Part shown: positions 5,457 to 10,387 of the stretch, piece after piece | Layout of the letters: each line of letters opens with the position of its first letter | Position numbering within the stretch: the first letter of the stretch is position 1 | Assembly (NCBI GenBank): GCA_947588915.1 | Contig: CANPZA010000049.1 | Location: 1-10,387, forward strand | DNA: 10,387 nt | DNA from: an uncultured Clostridia bacterium | GTDB taxonomy: Bacteria > Bacillota_A > Clostridia > TANB77 > CAG-508 | Direction of reading: 5' to 3' | The notes under the pieces: generated by a model | What the model saw: only the letters and a program-made list of their open reading frames with translations | The model's database searches: none | What the model was told of the DNA's origin: nothing | Position numbers and translations under genes: made by a program

Positions 5457-5496
5457 ACTTTGAAGGATAGATAATCAAATCTATCCTTCTTTTATT
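5457..5496. terminator. Bidirectional terminator between the solenoid gene and rpe
   Basis: GAAGGATAGAT (5462-5472) and ATCTATCCTTC (5479-5489) form a perfect 11-bp stem with a six-base loop. T-rich tracts lie on the plus-strand 3' side and A-rich ones on the other, so it serves both convergent genes. It marks the end of the stp-prkC-rsgA-rpe operon. Confidence 0.92.
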
Positions 5497-6151
5497 TTTT
5501 TAATTCATCTATAATAACTTTAAAATCATTTGCTTTTATTATCGCTACCCCTGATACTAAAATATTAGCTCCTGCTTTTTTTACTTTATCAGCTGTATTT
5601 AAATTTATTCCTCCATCTGCTTCTATATCAATTTCTAGATTTTGCTTTAATATATATTCTTTCAATAATTTTATTTTATCTAACATATCTGTAAGTAAGG
5701 TTTGTCCACCTTTTCCAGGTTCTACTGTCATAATAAGGCACATGTGTATATATGGTAGATATTCAAATATATCCTCAATTTTTGTATTTGGTTTTACTGC
5801 TATCCCTACCCTACAATTATTTTCTTTTATATATTTTATCATATTATAAACTTCATCTTTATTATTACATGATTCTAAATGAAATGTTATTATATTAGGT
5901 TCTAATGATATAAAATCATTTAATGCTGTTTTTACATCTTCAACCATTAAATGTACATCTAAAGGTATATTTGATATTCTTTTGATATATGATGCATTTT
6001 CAAACATTTTTTGATAATTATTTTTTTCTACGAATTTTCCATCCATTACATCAATATGGAAATAATCTGTTTTGGCTGTTTCTAACCTTAAAAATGTATT
6101 TGCTTCATTTCCTTCTTTTACAGATAATATTGAAGTTGAAACCTCTACCAT
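5492..6151 (-). CDS. rpe: Ribulose-phosphate 3-epimerase
   Basis: Rpe interconverts ribulose 5-phosphate and xylulose 5-phosphate in the pentose phosphate pathway, using a metal in a TIM barrel. The 219-residue product has Ser7 in TSIL, metal ligands His32 and Asp34 in FHIDVMDGKF, His67 in DVHLMVE, and Asp179 in EADGGI. The phosphate-binding MTVEPGKGGQ lies at 141-150 and VSGVAI at 199-204. All catalytic residues are present. The segment after DGKFV, usually PNITFGP, is here EKNNYQKM, an unusual substrate-side loop, so activity on a related sugar phosphate cannot be excluded. Its start overlaps the end of rsgA by 7 bases, with GGGAGG about 10 bases upstream, pointing to translational coupling. 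Its last codons overlap the terminator. rpe after rsgA is the known Firmicute order. Confidence 0.92.
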   Translation of the reverse strand: MVEVSTSILSVKEGNEANTFLRLETAKTDYFHIDVMDGKFVEKNNYQKMFENASYIKRISNIPLDVHLMVEDVKTALNDFISLEPNIITFHLESCNNKDEVYNMIKYIKENNCRVGIAVKPNTKIEDIFEYLPYIHMCLIMTVEPGKGGQTLLTDMLDKIKLLKEYILKQNLEIDIEADGGINLNTADKVKKAGANILVSGVAIIKANDFKVIIDELKK

Positions 6152-7035
6152 TTTTTCTTTTCCTCCCTTTTGCTTAATTCTTCTTTTATTTTACAAAATC
6201 TTTCATATCTTGATTTATCTATCTTTCCTTCTTCTACTGCTCGTTTAATACCACAATTTTCTTCTTTTATATGTGTGCAACCAATAAATTCACAATTTGG
6301 AATTTCGTTTTTAAATTCAATAAAATATTTGTCTAAGTCTTTACTTTTTATTTCTTCAATAGAAAATGTAGAAAATCCAGGAGTGTCTGCTATATATGTA
6401 TTTTTATCAATTTCATATAATTTTATTGATGTTGTTGTATTTTTACCTCTTTTATTTTTTTGACTAATTTCTCCTTCTATTGTTACATTATTATTAAAAA
6501 TTGCATTTATTAGTGTGGATTTTCCAACTCCAGAGTTTCCTGCAAATGCACTAATATTGTTCGAAATAGCTTTTTTTAACTCTTTTATTCCTATACCATT
6601 TTTTGCTTCTGTTTCAATTATTGTATAGCCTATTTTGCTATATATTTCTTTTATTTTCTTAAATTTCTTTGTTGTGTCTAAATCTGTTTTGTTCAAAACT
6701 ATTACTGCATTTATATTTAAGAATTCTGCAAATGCTAATTGTTTATCAAGCATTAATAAATCTGGTTCTGGATCTTTGCTTGATACAACAAATATTAATG
6801 TTGTTAAATTACTTAATTTTGGTCTTTTTATATATACTTTTCTTTCTTCTATTTTATCTATCACTGCTTCTTTTTTTGTTTCATCTGTAACAGTGAATTG
6901 TACTTTATCTCCAACAACTGGATTTATTTCATCTTTTTTAAACTTTCCTCTAGCATAACAAGAATAGATGGTGTTTTCTCCATCTACTCTTACATGATAT
7001 ATGTTAGATTTATTTTCAACTATTATACCTTGCAT
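6145..7035 (-). CDS. rsgA: Ribosome small subunit-dependent GTPase A
   Basis: RsgA (YloQ/CpgA) is a late 30S-assembly GTPase stimulated by the small subunit. The 296 residues have an N-terminal OB fold (about 1-70) and a circularly permuted GTPase domain in the order G4 NKTD (115-118), G1 GNSGVGKS (166-173), a G2 threonine segment near 199-202, and G3 DTPG (217-220). A C-terminal zinc module holds Cys248, Cys253, His255 and Cys261. Length and motifs are typical. AAAGGAG lies about 5 bases before the ATG, and the gene begins 13 bases after the prkC stop. In B. subtilis this GTPase is a substrate of PrkC, so co-location with stp and prkC fits a signalling link to ribosome assembly. Confidence 0.97.
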   Translation of the reverse strand: MQGIIVENKSNIYHVRVDGENTIYSCYARGKFKKDEINPVVGDKVQFTVTDETKKEAVIDKIEERKVYIKRPKLSNLTTLIFVVSSKDPEPDLLMLDKQLAFAEFLNINAVIVLNKTDLDTTKKFKKIKEIYSKIGYTIIETEAKNGIGIKELKKAISNNISAFAGNSGVGKSTLINAIFNNNVTIEGEISQKNKRGKNTTTSIKLYEIDKNTYIADTPGFSTFSIEEIKSKDLDKYFIEFKNEIPNCEFIGCTHIKEENCGIKRAVEEGKIDKSRYERFCKIKEELSKREEKKKW

Positions 7036-7048
7036 TTTTCTCCTTTTA

Positions 7049-9010
7049 CTATTTAAAAGTTATGCTTCCTCCGCCAAATGTTAATGTTTGATTTGATGTA
7101 TAACCACCTATTGTTACTTTTACATTTTGTGATGAACCTTGTTTGCCTGAAAATTTAAATTGCAAATCTGTTTTATTTTTATCAATTCCTTCTCGCCTTT
7201 CTACTTTATCACCACATACAACTTCTACTGTAACTGTAGTTTCTGCACCATTTTCTTTTTGTTCATCTGTATAACCACCTGTAATAGATTTGACATTTAC
7301 AGTTACTATACCTTCAACATCTTTTATATATGAATTAACAGTAATTGTAACTTGAGTTCCCTTATCAACTGTTTCTCCTGCATTTATGCTTTGTCTTAAT
7401 ACTATTCCTTTTTCTTTTGAACTGTCTTCATCATATGTTACATTTACAACTAATCCACTATCTTGTAATAATTTTCTAGCTTCCGCTTCTTGTTTTCCAA
7501 TAACTCCTTCAACAGTTACTTGTTCAACACCTGCACTTACATGTATTTTTACAGTATCTCCTGCAAATACTTCTGTATTTGGTTGTGTTTCCTGACTAAT
7601 TACATGATCTTTTTGTATTGTTTTACTTGCTTCTTCAACAATCTCTGCATTCAATTTTGCTTCTTCCAATAATTTTATAGCTTCTTGTTTTTCTTTACCT
7701 TCTACATTAGGTACTGTTGTTTTTTCTTGTCCTAAACTTATAACTACTTTTACTGTACTTCCTTCTTTTACTTTATGGTATCTTTCTGTATAATTTGGAT
7801 TTTGTGAAATTACATTTCCTTCTGGTATATCTTTATTATATTCTTCTTTTTCTACTTCAAACTTTAATTTTGCTTCTTCAATTTTAGCTTGTGCTTCTTC
7901 CTTAGATAAACCAACTACATATGGCATATCTACTTCAGGTGGATTTGTTATATTTAATATTCCTAAAGTTCCACCTAAGCTTATTCCAAATAATAAAATT
8001 AATCCTATAATCACACTAAGAGCTTTATGATTTTTTATGAATTTTATGAATTTATTTTCTTTTTTATTTTTACTATTTCTACTATTATTTTTATAGTTTG
8101 GCATATTTTCATATATATCTGTATTAATTTTTTGTGTTCTTGCTGTTTTATCATATTCTAATTCTTCTACAAATTCACCGTTTGGATCTTTTAAAGCTTT
8201 TCTTAAATCTACTAACATATCAGTTGCTGATTGATATCTTAATGTAACATCTTTTTGCAAAGCTTTCATTATTATTTTATTAATTGCTGTTGGTATATTA
8301 GGATTTACTTCAATTGGTTCTTCTGGTTCTTCTTGCATATGTTTTAATGCTACTGATACAGGAGTATCTGCATCAAATGGAACTTTTCCTGTTAACATTT
8401 CATACATTACAACACCTAGCGAATATAAATCAGATTTTGCATCTGTAAATCCACCTCTTGCATGTTCAGGTGAAAAATAATGTACAGAACCAATTGTTGT
8501 TCCAAAAGCTGTTATTGTTGAATTAGAAACTGCTTTTGCAATTCCAAAATCTGTTACTTTTGCAATTCCATCTTCTGTAATTATAATATTATGTGGTTTT
8601 ATATCTCTATGTATTATATTGTTTTTATGTGCTGTTTCTAAAGCAGATGCTATTTGGATTGCAACATTGACAGACCATTTCCAAGGTAGTGGTCCTTTTT
8701 CTTCTATTATAATTTCTTTTAATGTTTTTCCTTGTATTAGTTCCATAACAATGTAATATAAATTTTCTTCAACTCCTACATCATAAATGGAAACAATATT
8801 TGGATGAGTAAGTCTTGCTGCTGATTGTGCTTCAACTTCAAATCTTTTTATAAATTCTTCATCTGTTGTAAATTCATCCCTTAATATTTTTATTGCAACA
8901 TTTCTTTTTAATACTTTGTCAACTGCTTTATAAACTGTAGACATACCACCATTTCCAACTTTTTCGACCATCTCATAACGGCCACCTAATATTTTTCCTT
9001 CTAAATTCAT
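7049..9010 (-). CDS. prkC: Membrane Ser/Thr protein kinase with PASTA domains
   Basis: PrkC/StkP-type kinases sense cell-wall precursors or muropeptides through extracellular PASTA repeats and phosphorylate division, wall and translation proteins. In this 653-residue product the kinase domain covers about 12-270: glycine loop GNGGMSTVY (19-27), Lys41, Glu60, HRD 134-136, DFG 154-156, and a Ser/Thr-rich activation segment (162-175) before SPE. A juxtamembrane basic linker (about 305-328) leads to a single membrane helix at about 330-352. Three PASTA repeats follow at about 358-426, 427-494 and 495-560, the third with the weaker opening VEGVIGK. A C-terminal beta-rich segment (about 565-653, with two GGYT motifs) resembles the extra Ig-like end of some PrkC proteins. 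The start has GGGGAG about 7 bases upstream. The gene lies 39 bases after stp and 13 before rsgA, as one operon. Confidence 0.97.
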   Translation of the reverse strand: MNLEGKILGGRYEMVEKVGNGGMSTVYKAVDKVLKRNVAIKILRDEFTTDEEFIKRFEVEAQSAARLTHPNIVSIYDVGVEENLYYIVMELIQGKTLKEIIIEEKGPLPWKWSVNVAIQIASALETAHKNNIIHRDIKPHNIIITEDGIAKVTDFGIAKAVSNSTITAFGTTIGSVHYFSPEHARGGFTDAKSDLYSLGVVMYEMLTGKVPFDADTPVSVALKHMQEEPEEPIEVNPNIPTAINKIIMKALQKDVTLRYQSATDMLVDLRKALKDPNGEFVEELEYDKTARTQKINTDIYENMPNYKNNSRNSKNKKENKFIKFIKNHKALSVIIGLILLFGISLGGTLGILNITNPPEVDMPYVVGLSKEEAQAKIEEAKLKFEVEKEEYNKDIPEGNVISQNPNYTERYHKVKEGSTVKVVISLGQEKTTVPNVEGKEKQEAIKLLEEAKLNAEIVEEASKTIQKDHVISQETQPNTEVFAGDTVKIHVSAGVEQVTVEGVIGKQEAEARKLLQDSGLVVNVTYDEDSSKEKGIVLRQSINAGETVDKGTQVTITVNSYIKDVEGIVTVNVKSITGGYTDEQKENGAETTVTVEVVCGDKVERREGIDKNKTDLQFKFSGKQGSSQNVKVTIGGYTSNQTLTFGGGSITFK

Positions 9011-9049
9011 ATTTATCTCCCCTCAAATAAAGATTATTTGTAGATTGCT

Positions 9050-9784
9050 TTATATATTTTTTATTATAACAACTGTTATGTTGTCATATCCCCCTCTATT
9101 ATTTGCTATTTCTACTAATTCTTTTGGCGCTTTTTCTATATCTTTTTTAGCTATTTTATATATTTCTTCTTGTGATACCATATTTGTTAATCCATCTGAA
9201 CACATTACTAAAATATCATCTTTCAAAAATCCTTTTACCATAACATCAGGCTCGACAAAAGCATTACAGCCTAAGGCTTTCATCAACATATTTTTTTGTG
9301 GATGATGTATTGCTTCTTCTTGTGTTATCTTTCCATCTTTTACTAGTTTTTGAACATAACTATGGTCTTGTGTTAATTTTCTTATAAATTCTTTTCTAAT
9401 TCTATAAATTCTGCTATCACCTATATGACCAATATATGCTTTATTATTGTATATTAGGCATATTTCTAAAGTTGTCCCCATTCCTTCTAATTCTTTATTT
9501 TCTTTTGATTTTTCAAATACAAGCATATTTGCATATTCCATACTACTTGCAACTAATTGTATTATACTATCTTTGTCTTTTTCTATTTGTTTAAAGTTAT
9601 TTTCAATATAACTTTTTGCTGATTGTATAGCAAGATTGCTTGCAATTTCTCCACCATTATATCCGCCCATACCATCTGCTAATATATATAATTGTAATTC
9701 ATCTATTGAATCAGATATATAATAATAATCTTGATTTATTTCTCTTACTCTACCTATATCCGATTTTGCATATGCTTTTATCAT
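9050..9784 (-). CDS. stp: PP2C-type Ser/Thr protein phosphatase, partner of the PASTA kinase
   Basis: This metal-dependent phosphatase (PrpC/Stp) reverses phosphorylation by PrkC. The 244-residue product has every PP2C motif: REINQD near the start, DGMGGYNGG with metal-binding Asp37, GTTLE (103-107), GHIGDSRIYRI with Asp123, the SDGLT motif with Asp197, and GGYDNITVV with Asp234. There is no membrane segment, so it is cytoplasmic, and the length is standard for bacterial Stp. GAGGTG precedes the ATG by about 6 bases. It is the first gene of the stp-prkC-rsgA-rpe operon, the phosphatase-before-kinase order seen across Firmicutes. Confidence 0.97.
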   Translation of the reverse strand: MIKAYAKSDIGRVREINQDYYYISDSIDELQLYILADGMGGYNGGEIASNLAIQSAKSYIENNFKQIEKDKDSIIQLVASSMEYANMLVFEKSKENKELEGMGTTLEICLIYNNKAYIGHIGDSRIYRIRKEFIRKLTQDHSYVQKLVKDGKITQEEAIHHPQKNMLMKALGCNAFVEPDVMVKGFLKDDILVMCSDGLTNMVSQEEIYKIAKKDIEKAPKELVEIANNRGGYDNITVVIIKNI

Positions 9785-9836
9785 TTTCTCACCTCTTTTT
9801 TGTTAAGTGTTTTTTGCTTATATTTTTACTAACTAT

Positions 9837-9865
9837 TTTATATCACAAGTTTATGTTTTTTGCAA
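9837..9865 (-). promoter_or_regulatory. Promoter for the stp-prkC-rsgA-rpe operon
   Basis: On the minus strand TTGCAA (9860-9865) and TATAAA (9837-9842) are 17 bases apart, about 50 bases before the stp start, in the 150-base gap downstream of the nuclease gene. The rest of that gap shows only AT-rich sequence and no strong terminator for the nuclease gene. Confidence 0.55.
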
Positions 9866-9934
9866 TTATTTTATTAGTTTATTTTTATAATTTGATATTT
9901 TTTCTATCTTGTTATACTTAAAAGTAGTATTTTT

Positions 9935-10387
9935 TTAGTTTTTACATCTTTGTTCTAATTGTATCTTTGCATTTCTAATACTAGATAAAAATTTCTCTTC
10001 TAACAACTCTTTAGGGACATAATTTGTAAGATATTGTGCTACATGTATTCCACTATTACTTAATTCCAATAGTTCTGTCATCATATCACTTTTAGTAGCA
10101 CATAATATAATCGCTACTGGTGATTCTTCACCTTCTGCCCTTTCATACTTATTAAGCCATTTTAAATATAATTCTACTTGACCTTTATGTTCTGGTCTAA
10201 ATTTATCTAGCTTTAATTCTACTACAACCAATCTCTTCATTTTTCTATGATAGAATAATAAATCTATATAATAATCTTCGCCATCTATTGTTATTCTTTT
10301 TTGCCTTGCCAAAAAAGCAAAATCATTCCCCATTTCCAAAATAAATTTTTCTAATTCATTTATTATTGCATTTTCTAAATCTTTTTC
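9935..10387 (-). CDS. YhcG/DUF1016-type PDDEXK nuclease, C-terminal part, cut by window edge
   Basis: This is the C-terminal 150 codons of a putative nuclease of the YhcG (DUF1016) family, whose full members run to roughly 340-380 residues. The frame stays open to position 10387, so the start lies outside. The visible domain has the family core: LEMGNDFAFLARQKRI, IDGEDYYIDLLFYHRK with the catalytic Asp of YIDLLF, and VVVELKLDKF giving the E-X-K pair. PEHKGQVELYLKWL carries the conserved Gln. Catalytic residues are intact. Such genes are accessory and patchily distributed, often near restriction or prophage loci; their substrate is not firmly known. It reads in the same direction as the stp operon, 150 bases upstream, and is not part of the usual neighbourhood, where methyltransferase genes such as rlmN are expected. 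Confidence 0.88.
   Translation of the reverse strand, partial: EKDLENAIINELEKFILEMGNDFAFLARQKRITIDGEDYYIDLLFYHRKMKRLVVVELKLDKFRPEHKGQVELYLKWLNKYERAEGEESPVAIILCATKSDMMTELLELSNSGIHVAQYLTNYVPKELLEEKFLSSIRNAKIQLEQRCKN

Noticed and set aside
9895..9934. Terminator for the nuclease gene
   Set aside because: Only a 4-bp TACT/AGTA arm pair was seen after the stop, too weak to call in AT-rich DNA.
1..10387. tRNA or rRNA genes, CRISPR arrays, insertion sequences
   Set aside because: No cloverleaf with a GTTCRA arm, no regularly spaced repeats and no transposase-like frame were seen on either strand.

Overview
This is an AT-rich window with AGGAGG-type ribosome binding sites, a zinc-type ribosomal protein L28, a Ser/Thr kinase with PASTA domains and a spoVM sporulation gene. 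Together these point to a spore-forming (or ancestrally spore-forming) low-GC Firmicute, most likely a clostridial lineage; the exact taxon cannot be read from the sequence alone.

Layout. Left edge, minus strand: tig (trigger factor, 646-1932) is followed by a terminator and clpP (1-522, running off the window), the usual tig-clpP(-clpX) protein-quality-control cluster. clpP carries a one-base insertion near position 192 that breaks the frame between the catalytic Ser and His. Plus strand: rpmB (2103-2300) is divergent from tig and ends in a hairpin terminator shared with a convergent minus-strand pair. That pair is a 49-residue two-helix membrane protein (2449-2598) and a 24-residue spoVM (2340-2414), both very short genes that routine gene calling easily misses. 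Further right, on the minus strand, is a 234-residue C39-like (papain-fold) protein that lacks the catalytic Cys and His (2721-3425). It diverges from nth (endonuclease III, 3582-4220) through a compact promoter region with nested inverted repeats. nth is followed by a secreted beta-solenoid/multi-helix membrane protein resembling bactofilin-like 'polymer-forming' proteins (4292-5443).

Right half, minus strand: stp (PP2C phosphatase, 9050-9784), prkC (PASTA kinase, 7049-9010), rsgA (ribosome GTPase, 6145-7035) and rpe (5492-6151) form a tight operon starting from a promoter at about 9837-9865 and ending at a shared bidirectional terminator at about 5457-5496. At the right edge is the C-terminal part of a YhcG/DUF1016-type PDDEXK nuclease (9935-10387).

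The order stp-prkC-rsgA-rpe ... spoVM-rpmB is the one known from Bacillus subtilis and relatives, where thiN lies between rpe and spoVM. Here that interval holds the solenoid membrane protein, nth, the C39-like protein and the 49-residue membrane protein. The C39-like gene uses visibly more G/C-rich codons (CGG, GCG, CCG) than its neighbours and is the best candidate for a foreign insertion. The phosphatase/kinase pair and RsgA would link cell-wall or growth-state sensing to ribosome assembly. tig/clpP handle nascent-chain folding and degradation. SpoVM would mark the curved forespore surface for spore-coat assembly.
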